This document shows positions 6,654 through 13,861 of a stretch of DNA of 16,813 bases, in pieces; the first letter of the stretch is position 1, and the number at the start of each line of letters is the position of its first letter. Made by a program: the position numbers and the translations under genes. Source of the stretch: SZUA-584 sp041656035 (GTDB lineage Bacteria; Bacillota; Clostridia; Christensenellales; SZUA-584); contig CAZPHS010000031.1 in assembly GCA_964586785.1 (NCBI GenBank), positions 1 to 16,813 of the forward strand. Reading direction: 5' to 3'. The notes beneath the pieces are model-generated. The model did no database searches and was not told the DNA's origin. It saw only the letters and a list, made by a program, of their open reading frames with translations.

Positions 6654-7603
6654 TTCGCCGCACCTCCGAAAAGTTTTTGAGCGAAAGCCTTGTCTATAAG
6701 CGGTACGGCAAGGTTCATAAGAAGAATAGAATACGAAACGCCCTCGGGATTTCCGCCCCAAAGCCTAAATACGCTTGTTAGTACGCCGCAGCCTGCCGCA
6801 AAAACAGCTCTGCCCGCGCCCGTCATAGGCGAGGTGGTATAATCCGTGGCCATGAATATCGCGCCCATCATAAGCCCGCCCCCCAGCACATGGTAAAGCG
6901 CGTCGCCCGTAAACAGTCCGTCGGGCCCCGCGACAAAAGTAAAAAGAGCTGTCGCGGCTATATAGACGACAGGTATTCTTGGGTCGATAACGCGCCTGGC
7001 GATAAGGTACAGACCGCCGATAATAAGCGCCAGAGCGCTTGTTTCGCCTATGCAGCCGCCCGTATTGCCAAGAAACATATCAATATAAGGCGGTAAAGCC
7101 CCGCCGGCTTTAAGGGCGGCTAAAGGCGTCGCGGACGAAACGGCGTCGGCGATTACCGCGCTTGCGGGAGCGGCAAAGGCCGTCATTATAGTAGGCCAGG
7201 ATATAACGAGAAAAGCGCGGGCGGCAAGCGCCGGATTTATAAAATTGTGTCCCAAGCCCCCGAAGCATTGTTTGACTATGCCTATCGCGAAAAAAGCGCC
7301 TATAACGGGTATCCACCATAAAGAAATATCGATAGGCGGCAGGTTAAGCGCCAGCAGAAGGCCGGTTACGGCGGCGCTGCCGTCTCCCACCGTTATTTTT
7401 CTGCGCATAAGCAATTGCAAAAGCGTTTCGCTTAACATGGCGGACGCAACGCATATAAGCACGGTCAACAGCGATGCCGCACCGAAAAAAAACACACCCG
7501 CCGCCGTTGCGGGTATAAGGGCGATAATAACGTCCCGCATTATTTTCGCGGTAGTTTTAGGGGAACGTACATGCGGCGACGACGACATAATATATTTATC
7601 CAT
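6650..7603 (-). CDS. rnfD: Rnf complex subunit D (integral membrane FMN subunit)
   Basis: This 317-residue polytopic membrane protein is the NqrB-like subunit central to ion translocation. Conserved stretches include GGLGHNFINPALAARAF (115-131), the covalent FMN site SSATP (156-160, Thr159) and MATDYTTSPMT (251-261). Around eight to ten hydrophobic helices are seen. The start has GGAGG at good spacing (ggaggtatgtATG), 35 bases after rnfC. The end overlaps rnfG by four bases. Length is slightly shorter than in some homologues but no motif is missing. Confidence 0.96.
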   Translation of the reverse strand: MDKYIMSSSPHVRSPKTTAKIMRDVIIALIPATAAGVFFFGAASLLTVLICVASAMLSETLLQLLMRRKITVGDGSAAVTGLLLALNLPPIDISLWWIPVIGAFFAIGIVKQCFGGLGHNFINPALAARAFLVISWPTIMTAFAAPASAVIADAVSSATPLAALKAGGALPPYIDMFLGNTGGCIGETSALALIIGGLYLIARRVIDPRIPVVYIAATALFTFVAGPDGLFTGDALYHVLGGGLMMGAIFMATDYTTSPMTGAGRAVFAAGCGVLTSVFRLWGGNPEGVSYSILLMNLAVPLIDKAFAQKLFGGAAK

Positions 7604-7638
7604 ACATACCTCCGGTTGAAATCAAAAAACTTGGCACC

Positions 7639-8967
7639 CTACTTGCGGTGTCTGCTTAATATAGTCGATTTGGCAAGCCTGATGCGCTGCACTAAGTGGC
7701 GGTTGGCGGGGCAGATATAAGAACAGCAGCCGCACTCTATGCAGTCCGCCGCGTTATGTTTTTCCGCGTCGTCAATCCGCTCGCGCTCCGAATAATCGCT
7801 TAAAAGATAAGGCATAAGCCCTATTGGACACACGAATACGCATTTGCCGCATCGTATACAAGCGGATTCGTCCGCCGGACGCGCCATATTTTCATCAAGG
7901 GCAAGCAAACCGGATGTGCCCTTTATCACGCAGGCGTCAAGATTAGCCTGCGAGACACCCATCATAGGACCGCCGGCAATCACTTTCGCTATATTGCCGG
8001 AAAAACCGCCCACATGCGAGATGATATGTCTGATTGGCGTGCCGAGGCGTACAAGAAGGTTGGAAGGCCGCTTAACGCTGCCTGAAACGGTAACCACGCG
8101 CTCGTAAAGCGGCAGCCCCCGGCGAATTGCAAGGCAAATCTGGTATGCCGTGGCCGCGTTTATCACTATAACGCCAACATCCATAGGAAGACCGCCGGAA
8201 GGCACCTTTCTTTTGGTTATCGCGTAAATAAGTTGCTTCTCGGCGCCTTGCGGGTATTTTACCTTTAACACCGCGACATTAACGGAATTATCCTTTATTG
8301 AACCGGAAACGGCTTTTATCGCGTCCGCTTTGTTATCCTCTATACCGACGAAAGCGCTTTTAGCGCCGAGCGCTTTTATAACGGCTTTTAAACCGTAAAG
8401 TATCTCTTCGGGGCGCTCGAGCATAAGCCTGTGGTCGGCGGTCAAATATGGTTCGCATTCCGCACCGTTTATTATTACGGTGTCAATCGGCTTTTCCGGC
8501 GGCGGCGATAGCTTTACATGAGTAGGGAAGGCGGCTCCGCCCATACCGACAATACCGGCGTTTTTAATTATTTCAATTATCCTTTTTGGGGACAGCGTTT
8601 CTAAATCGCCGGGGCTTTTTATGTTTGGGCAAAGCCTGTCCTCAAAATCATTGGTTATAACGATGGAAGGCTGCAAACAGCCTAGTATATGAGGCCTTGG
8701 CTCAATGGCCTTTACCGTTCCGGATACGCTTGAAAAACATGGTACGCTCACATAACCGCCCGACTGCGCAATCATCTGTCCCATATCTACCTTATCTCCC
8801 GCGCTGACAATGGGGGACGATGGCGCTCCTATGTGCTGAGAAAGGGGGAGTATTATCTCTTCAGGCGCGCCGCACGGCTCAAACGCGCGCTGTTCCGTCA
8901 GTGTTTTACCGTTATGAATACGCGCTAAAGGATGAACACCCCCGCTGAAAGAATATTTAGCTGGCAT
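7639..8967 (-). CDS. rnfC: Rnf complex subunit C (NADH/FMN and iron-sulfur subunit)
   Basis: RnfC is the cytoplasmic NAD(H)-binding subunit, related to the 51-kDa subunit of complex I. The 442-residue protein starts with the family pattern FSGGVHPL (7-14). It carries the flavin/NADH-binding GMGGAAFPTHVKL (141-153) and INGAECEPY (167-174). Two [4Fe-4S] motifs are near the C-terminus: Cys 370/373/376/380 and Cys 409/412/415/419. It lacks the long alanine-rich C-terminal tail of enterobacterial RsxC, as is usual in clostridia. An AAGGAGA site precedes the ATG. It is the first gene of the operon, directly behind a TGn-extended -10 promoter, so it sets the start of the rnfCDGEAB-maf message. Confidence 0.96.
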   Translation of the reverse strand: MPAKYSFSGGVHPLARIHNGKTLTEQRAFEPCGAPEEIILPLSQHIGAPSSPIVSAGDKVDMGQMIAQSGGYVSVPCFSSVSGTVKAIEPRPHILGCLQPSIVITNDFEDRLCPNIKSPGDLETLSPKRIIEIIKNAGIVGMGGAAFPTHVKLSPPPEKPIDTVIINGAECEPYLTADHRLMLERPEEILYGLKAVIKALGAKSAFVGIEDNKADAIKAVSGSIKDNSVNVAVLKVKYPQGAEKQLIYAITKRKVPSGGLPMDVGVIVINAATAYQICLAIRRGLPLYERVVTVSGSVKRPSNLLVRLGTPIRHIISHVGGFSGNIAKVIAGGPMMGVSQANLDACVIKGTSGLLALDENMARPADESACIRCGKCVFVCPIGLMPYLLSDYSERERIDDAEKHNAADCIECGCCSYICPANRHLVQRIRLAKSTILSRHRK

Positions 8968-9010
8968 ACTGTCTCCTTAATGATTCTATATGGATATTGT
9001 TCAATCTGTA

Positions 9011-9019
9011 ATTATAGCA
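9011..9019 (-). promoter_or_regulatory. Extended -10 promoter of the rnf operon
   Basis: On the minus strand TGC (9019-9017) directly precedes a perfect TATAAT (9016-9011), forming a TGn extended -10. The -35 region at 17-base spacing (TATCAA) is poor, as often seen with extended -10 promoters. The predicted start near 9004 gives a leader of only about 37 bases, leaving little room for a riboswitch. Confidence 0.7.
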
Positions 9020-9202
9020 TAAGAGTTTTTCTTTTGATACAGATGAATTATAAATTATATGAAACCAGTTAGCGGAATCAAAGTAAGTATATGGAGATAC
9101 CAATAAAAATATCTTTGCGGGAATAAAATGAAAGATGTCTGTTAATAAATAATAAAGCAGCCTATGATTATTAGAATCTTAGGTTAAATGCAAGCTTTTT
9201 AG

Positions 9203-9231
9203 TTTACAAACATAAACGCCTGTGTTATTAT
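9203..9231 (+). promoter_or_regulatory. Sigma-A promoter for rpsO-pnp
   Basis: TTTACA (9203-9208), 17 bases, then TATTAT (9226-9231): each box matches consensus at five of six positions with ideal spacing. The predicted start near 9238 gives an rpsO leader of about 79 bases. Confidence 0.72.
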
Positions 9232-9244
9232 GATTTTTGATTTA

Positions 9245-9306
9245 AAACCGCCTACATGGTTTGGCGAATATCCAACGCTTTACTATGTTGACGGGGCTTG
9301 ATAACA
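9245..9306 (+). promoter_or_regulatory. Possible S15 autoregulatory leader structure
   Basis: The transcribed leader contains competing short helices: AAACC (9245-9249) with GGTTT (9258-9262), or CGCC (9249-9252) with GGCG (9263-9266). CAAC (9273-9276) with GTTG (9287-9290) competes with TGTT (9286-9289) and AACA (9303-9306), the latter next to the AGGAGG. S15 is known to repress its own mRNA in several bacteria through varied leader folds. The helices here are short, so this is a hypothesis from pairing seen by eye. Confidence 0.3.
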
Positions 9307-9316
9307 GGAGGAGAAA

Positions 9317-9580
9317 ATGGATAAGGAAACCAAAGCGGGCATTATCGGTAAATTTGCCTTGAGTGAGGGCGATACCGGATCGCCGGAGGTACAGATTGCG
9401 CTGCTGACCGAAAGGATCAACCATCTTATCGAACATTTGAAAATTCATAAGAAGGACCATCATTCAAGAAGAGGACTGTTGAAAATGGTAGGTAAGAGAA
9501 GAGGCTTGCTGAACTATCTTAAGAAAAAGGATATTGAACGGTACAGGGAAGTGCTAAAGGGCTTGAACTTAAGAAAGTAA
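9317..9580 (+). CDS. rpsO: 30S ribosomal protein S15
   Basis: This is an 87-residue primary-type binding protein of the small ribosomal subunit that contacts 16S rRNA helices in the central domain. It matches the family along its full length: GDTGSPEVQIALLTERI (18-34), LKIHKKDHHSRRGLL (41-55) and the C-terminal KRRGLLNYLKKKDIERY. An AGGAGG site lies just upstream of the ATG. It is transcribed from its own promoter and followed by a hairpin and then pnp, the classic rpsO-pnp arrangement. A leader with competing short helices could allow autoregulation. Confidence 0.98.
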   Translation: MDKETKAGIIGKFALSEGDTGSPEVQIALLTERINHLIEHLKIHKKDHHSRRGLLKMVGKRRGLLNYLKKKDIERYREVLKGLNLRK

Positions 9581-9585
9581 CATCT

Positions 9586-9607
9586 ATAGAGCGGGCAACC
9601 GCTCTAT
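9586..9607 (+). terminator. Hairpin between rpsO and pnp, probable partial terminator
   Basis: A perfect 9-bp stem, ATAGAGCGG (9586-9594) and CCGCTCTAT (9599-9607), is closed by a GCAA tetraloop five bases after the rpsO stop. It is followed by TATTTGTTAG, a broken T-tract. It probably reduces read-through into pnp and protects the rpsO message 3' end, rather than stopping transcription fully. Confidence 0.65.
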
Positions 9608-9626
9608 TATTTGTTAGTATAAAATT

Positions 9627-9669
9627 CATGCTGATTTGCATGAGGACATATGTAAGGGTATATATGTCC
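9627..9669 (+). promoter_or_regulatory. Tandem hairpins in the pnp leader
   Basis: CATGC (9627-9631) pairs with GCATG (9638-9642) around a 6-base loop. One base later GGACATAT (9644-9651) pairs with ATATGTCC (9662-9669) around a 10-base loop. Both sit upstream of the pnp ribosome site. PNPase autoregulates through a leader stem in E. coli; whether these hairpins serve that role here is inference. Confidence 0.4.
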
Positions 9670-9693
9670 GTGTGTTAAGGAGAAGGAGAGGAA

Positions 9694-11823
9694 ATGGAAC
9701 ACAGAATATTTGAGTTGGATTATGCCGGAAGAAAGCTTACGGTGGAGACGGGCAAATATGCCCAGCAGGCAAACGGTACCTGCTTGATGCGATGCGGTGA
9801 TACGGCCGTGCTCGTGACGGCTACCGCTTCTAAAACGCCGAGGGAAGGGATTGATTTTTTTCCGCTGAGCGTTGAGTTTGAAGAAAAGATGTATTCGGTA
9901 GGTAAAATACCCGGCGGTTTTATTAAACGCGAGGGGCGGCCTTCCGAAAAGGCGATACTGACATCGAGACTGATTGACAGGCCTATAAGGCCGTTGTTTC
10001 CCAAGGGATACCGCAACGATGTACAGGTAGTCGGAACGGTGCTGAGCGTGGAGCAGGATATACCGCCGGCTATTCTTGGCATGATTGGCTCGTCAATAGC
10101 GCTGTCCATATCGGACATACCTTTTTTAGGACCGACGGCTTCGGCGGTTATAGGTATTGTGGACGGGGAGTATGTAATAAATCCGGATGTGGCGCAGCGT
10201 GAGCAAAGCGTGCTTGATTTAACGGTTTCCGGCACTAAGGACGCCGTGATGATGGTTGAGGCGGGCGCGCGGCAGGTAAGCGAAAAGCAAATACTAAACG
10301 CTATACTGCTAGCCCATGAAGAGATAAAAAAGGTTGTCGGTTTTATAGAGGACATCGTAAAACAAGTAGGCAAAGAAAAGATGGTACCGCAGATTGCCGA
10401 AATTGACGGTGAACTTGAGCGTGTTGTGCGTGAATATGCCGCGGATAAGGTGCTGCACAGTATAGACACCACGGAAAGAAAAGTGCGGGAGCAGCGTACC
10501 GAAGAGACGACGGCGGGCGTGCTGGCGCATTTTGCTGAAAGCCATCCCGATAAAACCGCGGATATAGAAAATATACTTTATGAGATAAGAAAAGAGCTTG
10601 TCCGCGACAGAATAATTAATAAAGGCATTCGTCCGGACGGCCGCGCGTTTAATGAGATTCGTCCGATTTGGTGTGAAGCGGGCATATTTGCACGCACTCA
10701 CGGCAGCGCCGTTTTCACCCGCGGGGAAACCCAGGCGATGACGCTGACGACACTTGGCTCTATAAACGACGCGCAGCGGCTTGACGGTTTAATAGACCAG
10801 GAAAACAAACGCTATATGCATCACTATAATATGCCTCCGTATTCTACGGGCGAGGCGCGTATGCTAAGGGGCGCGAGCCGGCGCGAGACAGGCCATGGCG
10901 CACTGGCGGAGCGGGCGCTTTTACCGGTTCTGCCAAGCGAGGCGGAGTTTCCGTACGCTATAAGAACCGTATCCGAATGCATAAGCTCAAACGGCTCTAC
11001 GTCTCAAGCAAGCGTCTGCGCCAGCTCGCTGTCGCTTATGGACGCGGGAGTGCCCTTAAAAGCGGCTGTGGCCGGTGTGGCAATGGGGCTTATTAAGGAT
11101 GAAAGCACCGGAAATATTGCCATATTGACCGATATACAGGGTTTGGAAGACTTTTTGGGCGATATGGATTTCAAAGTCGCTGGCACAAGAGAAGGCGTAA
11201 CCGCCATACAGATGGATATAAAAATAAAAGGTATCGACGAGCAGATACTGACGCGGGCGCTTTCGCAGGCGCATGAAGGGCGGATGTTTATACTTGATAA
11301 GATGGACGCCGTATTGTCCGCGCCGCGTGAAAATCTGTCCGCGTACGCGCCGCGTATTTATCAGTTTACTATAGACCCCGAAAAGATTCGCGATGTTATA
11401 GGGTCGGGCGGCAAGGTTATTAATAAGATTATAGCCGATACGGGAGTAAAGATAGATTTAGAGGACGACGGGCGGGTATTTATTCTCTCGGTAGACGAAC
11501 AGGCGGCGGAGAAGGCAAAAGCCGCTATAGACGCTATCGTAAAAGATGTGGAAGTAGGCAACATTTATCTTGGAAAAGTGGTGCGTATAATGAATTTCGG
11601 CGCTTTCGTGGAGCTCGCGCCCGGAAAAGACGGTCTTGTGCATATTTCCAAGCTTTCCAACGAGCACGTTAAGCGTGTGGAGGACGTTGTCAATATAGGA
11701 GACGAGATACTTGTGCGGGTTGTAGAGATAGATAAGCAGGGACGTGTCAACTTAACGCGCAAGGGACTACTGCCCGGCGATAGGAAAGCGGAGGATAAGA
11801 CGGAGACGGCTCCGCAAGAATAA
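9694..11823 (+). CDS. pnp: Polynucleotide phosphorylase (PNPase)
   Basis: This is a 709-residue phosphorolytic 3'-to-5' exoribonuclease, a trimer that degrades mRNA to nucleoside diphosphates. Domains in order are the first RNase PH domain (about 1-145, with PGGFIKREGRPSEKAILTSR at 73-92), a linker helical domain, and the catalytic second RNase PH domain (about 310-545). A KH domain follows (about 555-615, GSGG loop at 570-573), then an S1 domain (about 620-690, VGNIYLGKVVRIMNFGAFVE). The catalytic EDFLGDMDFK keeps Asp486, Asp492 and Lys494, at the same numbers as in E. coli. The C-terminus is short and acidic. The ribosome site (AAGGAGAAGGAGAGG) is strong. The gene lies downstream of rpsO past a hairpin and ends at an intrinsic terminator. 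Confidence 0.98.
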   Translation: MEHRIFELDYAGRKLTVETGKYAQQANGTCLMRCGDTAVLVTATASKTPREGIDFFPLSVEFEEKMYSVGKIPGGFIKREGRPSEKAILTSRLIDRPIRPLFPKGYRNDVQVVGTVLSVEQDIPPAILGMIGSSIALSISDIPFLGPTASAVIGIVDGEYVINPDVAQREQSVLDLTVSGTKDAVMMVEAGARQVSEKQILNAILLAHEEIKKVVGFIEDIVKQVGKEKMVPQIAEIDGELERVVREYAADKVLHSIDTTERKVREQRTEETTAGVLAHFAESHPDKTADIENILYEIRKELVRDRIINKGIRPDGRAFNEIRPIWCEAGIFARTHGSAVFTRGETQAMTLTTLGSINDAQRLDGLIDQENKRYMHHYNMPPYSTGEARMLRGASRRETGHGALAERALLPVLPSEAEFPYAIRTVSECISSNGSTSQASVCASSLSLMDAGVPLKAAVAGVAMGLIKDESTGNIAILTDIQGLEDFLGDMDFKVAGTREGVTAIQMDIKIKGIDEQILTRALSQAHEGRMFILDKMDAVLSAPRENLSAYAPRIYQFTIDPEKIRDVIGSGGKVINKIIADTGVKIDLEDDGRVFILSVDEQAAEKAKAAIDAIVKDVEVGNIYLGKVVRIMNFGAFVELAPGKDGLVHISKLSNEHVKRVEDVVNIGDEILVRVVEIDKQGRVNLTRKGLLPGDRKAEDKTETAPQE

Positions 11824-11851
11824 AAGCGGGAATGATATTGAATCAAATTTT

Positions 11852-11883
11852 AAAGACGCTCGTTTACGGGGCGTCTTTTTGAT
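11852..11883 (+). terminator. Intrinsic terminator of pnp
   Basis: AAAGACGC (11852-11859) pairs with GCGTCTTT (11871-11878), with extra pairing inside the loop (CGT with ACG), followed by a T-rich tail. It lies about 28 bases after the pnp stop. Its T-tail overlaps the -35 box of the next promoter. Confidence 0.85.
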
Positions 11884-11907
11884 GTTTTAATATGTGGTGG
11901 ATATAAT
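11879..11907 (+). promoter_or_regulatory. Promoter for the exported-protein gene
   Basis: TTGATG (11879-11884), 17 bases, then a perfect TATAAT (11902-11907). Transcription would begin near 11914, about 16 bases before the ATG, with no room for a normal ribosome site. A second, TGn-extended -10 (TGC-TATATT, 11915-11923) would start transcription at or near the ATG itself. Confidence 0.65.
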
Positions 11908-11929
11908 TTCATTATGCTATATTATTAAT

Positions 11930-12724
11930 ATGAAAAAACGGTTAATTGTGCTGTTTGCCCTTATTATCGCGGCTTTGCCTGTTATATGGTTCTATCCCGC
12001 GCTGCAAAGCTATGTTGTTATGAGTATTTATTCGGAAACGCAAAACAAATCAAGCGTTATGCGGGACAATGGTTTTGCAATCGAAATGGCGGCGGGAGAG
12101 GGCTGGTATCCTTTTGTGCTTACTTATAATGCGACCGGCTTTTTTAATTGGTCGGGTATACGGGCAGATATGTCCATACTCTACGGCTTCGGCGCTTTTG
12201 ACGCGGCGACGCGAACATCCTCTTTATACGACTGCAAAAGCGATTTATATTCCGCGTTTTATGGCGCTTACGCAATAAAAAAGAACGACGGTATGTACGG
12301 TTTTTTTAACGACGGCACGCTGAACTTAGATGAAATAATAAAAGCGGTCGAGTACGATTATACGCAATTGGTTTTACGCGGCTTCGGATGCGAAAATCCC
12401 GTATTTATAGTTGAAGAATTCAATACTAAAAGTGATATTATACGCGCGGACAGCGGCGGCTGGACAAGTATAGACGCTAAAATGCGCGTTAACGGAGCCG
12501 CCCACAATTACAAGGAAAACAAGACGGCATATTTGCAATACGGACGACCGGCACAACCGGCGAATGAGGATTTCGCATTAATTACAATGACGGGCAGGGT
12601 TTACGCAAAACATTTCGAAGAATACGGTTGCACGGTTATGCTGTATGTAATGGCGGAAGGGCTTTTAACCGTGGACGGCTGCGATAACAGTATACTTGCG
12701 AAAACGGTTATTGCGGGGCTTTGA
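11930..12724 (+). CDS. Unrecognised membrane-anchored or exported protein
   Basis: I do not recognise this 264-residue protein. It starts with MKKR and a hydrophobic stretch (about 5-22), either an uncleaved anchor or a signal peptide; no lipobox cysteine is seen. The rest is soluble and rich in aromatic residues, Gly and Asp (GWYPFVLTYN, GFGAFDAATR, AFYGAYAIKKNDGMYGFF), with four cysteines that could form disulfides outside the cell. No catalytic motif is clear. ATG 11930 is chosen because it begins the charged-then-hydrophobic signal; the upstream in-frame GTG at 11894 would precede the predicted transcript start. No Shine-Dalgarno is visible, unlike every neighbour. The gene is monocistronic between the pnp terminator and a converging operon. 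Codon use looks like its neighbours, so recent transfer is not evident. Confidence 0.7.
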   Translation: MKKRLIVLFALIIAALPVIWFYPALQSYVVMSIYSETQNKSSVMRDNGFAIEMAAGEGWYPFVLTYNATGFFNWSGIRADMSILYGFGAFDAATRTSSLYDCKSDLYSAFYGAYAIKKNDGMYGFFNDGTLNLDEIIKAVEYDYTQLVLRGFGCENPVFIVEEFNTKSDIIRADSGGWTSIDAKMRVNGAAHNYKENKTAYLQYGRPAQPANEDFALITMTGRVYAKHFEEYGCTVMLYVMAEGLLTVDGCDNSILAKTVIAGL

Positions 12725-12748
12725 CGAAAAAACCTTCAGGCGCAAAAA

Positions 12749-13861
12749 TCAAATTAGATTTTCTTCGTTAAGCACTTCAAGGTCTCCTAAAAAGCGGCCG
12801 TCCTTGCGTACAAGCTCGCCGTCAAAATATATCTCGCCTCCGCCGTATTCCGGGCGTTGTATCAAAACCAGGTCCCAGTGCACCGCGCTGTCGTTGCCGT
12901 TGTACGCGTCCTCATAGCATGAACCGGGCGTTAGGTGTATAGAGCCGCATATCTTTTCGTCAAACAGCGTGTCGCACATAGGATGCTTTATGTAAGGATT
13001 AACGCCGAAAGAAAATTCGCCGATATAGCGCGCGCCCTCGTCGGTATTAAGCAGCTTATTAATTCGTTCGGTGTTGTTGGCCTTAGCGTCAATAATTTTG
13101 CCGTTCTTAAACTCAAAGCTTATGTTTTCAAATTTAAAGCCCTGGGAAAACGACGGCGTATTATAAGTTATGCGCCCGTTAGCGCTTTCACGCACGGGGG
13201 CGGTATAGATTTCACCGTCGGGTATGTTCATATGGCCGGAGCATTTTTTTGACGGTATGCCTTTAACGGAAAAAACAATATCGGTATCCGGACCTTTTAT
13301 GCGAACTTCGTCGGCGCTGTCAAGCCGGCTTTGCATCGCGTCCATCGCTTTATCCATTTTGGAATAGTCAAGGTTGCATACGTCAAAGTAAAAGTCTTCA
13401 AACTGCTCTGTGCTCATGCCGGCAAGCTGTGCCATAGAGCCGTTTGGGTACCTTAAAACAACCCATTTTGTTTTTTGAACGCGCAGCTCGTGGTGTACCC
13501 TTTTTGAATAGATGGAACGGTACAGCGACAAGTTGCGCTCATCAATATCGGAGTTTTCGGACGTATTCAGCGAACCGCGAAACGCGACATAAGCCTGCAT
13601 TTCCTGCATCATCGCGGCGTCGTAGCGCGTCAAATCCTCTATCTGCCGTTCAGTGGCGTTTTTCAGCAAAGCGCGAAGTACGCGCGCGCTGCGTGAAACG
13701 CAAAAAGGCACGCCGCCTGCGGCGTATATTTCTTTTATAAGCTGTTCCGAAACTTCATCGGGGCAGTCAAAATTTTCTATAAGCACCCGTTCCCCTTTTT
13801 GAACGGACATTGAGTAGTTCACCAATGTATTGCAAAGCTTTTGCAGTCTTGAATCTATCAT
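12749..13861 (-). CDS. M29-family metallo-aminopeptidase (AmpS/PepS type)
   Basis: This 370-residue cytoplasmic aminopeptidase removes N-terminal residues from peptides using a two-metal centre. The expected metal ligands are present in the order known for the T. thermophilus enzyme: Glu217 in NIPDGEIYTAP, Glu282 in GEFSFGVN, His309 in GSIHLTPG, then His328 and Asp330 in SAVHWDLV. Tyr316 is spaced seven residues after His309, as in the family. Length is slightly shorter than the usual roughly 410. It overlaps the upstream glycosyltransferase gene by four bases (ATGA), so the two are translated together, though no functional link is obvious. It converges with the gene ending at 12724; only a weak AAAATC/GATTTT dyad at 12745-12762 is seen there. 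Confidence 0.92.
   Translation of the reverse strand: MIDSRLQKLCNTLVNYSMSVQKGERVLIENFDCPDEVSEQLIKEIYAAGGVPFCVSRSARVLRALLKNATERQIEDLTRYDAAMMQEMQAYVAFRGSLNTSENSDIDERNLSLYRSIYSKRVHHELRVQKTKWVVLRYPNGSMAQLAGMSTEQFEDFYFDVCNLDYSKMDKAMDAMQSRLDSADEVRIKGPDTDIVFSVKGIPSKKCSGHMNIPDGEIYTAPVRESANGRITYNTPSFSQGFKFENISFEFKNGKIIDAKANNTERINKLLNTDEGARYIGEFSFGVNPYIKHPMCDTLFDEKICGSIHLTPGSCYEDAYNGNDSAVHWDLVLIQRPEYGGGEIYFDGELVRKDGRFLGDLEVLNEENLI

Larger units (their letters stand above)
8968..9316. other. Divergent intergenic region between rnfC and rpsO (about 349 bases)
   Basis: The region is AT-rich and contains no supported gene. Near rnfC lies the rnf promoter (9011-9019); near rpsO lie the rpsO promoter (9203-9231) and its transcribed leader. 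The middle (about 9045-9200) shows no feature I can support: no riboswitch motif and no frame with a ribosome site. Confidence 0.6.

Noticed and set aside
6654..6761. Longer rnfG start at 6761
   Set aside because: The extra 36 residues lie inside rnfD, are basic and unlike any RnfG N-terminus; ATG 6653 gives the usual anchor and an ATGA overlap with rnfD.
8968..9010. Riboswitch ahead of rnfC
   Set aside because: The predicted leader is only about 37 bases, too short for a known riboswitch such as FMN.
9245..9266. H-type pseudoknot in the rpsO leader
   Set aside because: The two helices would need loops of zero length across a 5-bp stem, which is not sterically reasonable; they are treated as alternatives.
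9720..10472. Long minus-strand frame opposite pnp
   Set aside because: It is serine/threonine-rich and lies entirely antisense to a fully conserved gene, typical of a shadow frame.
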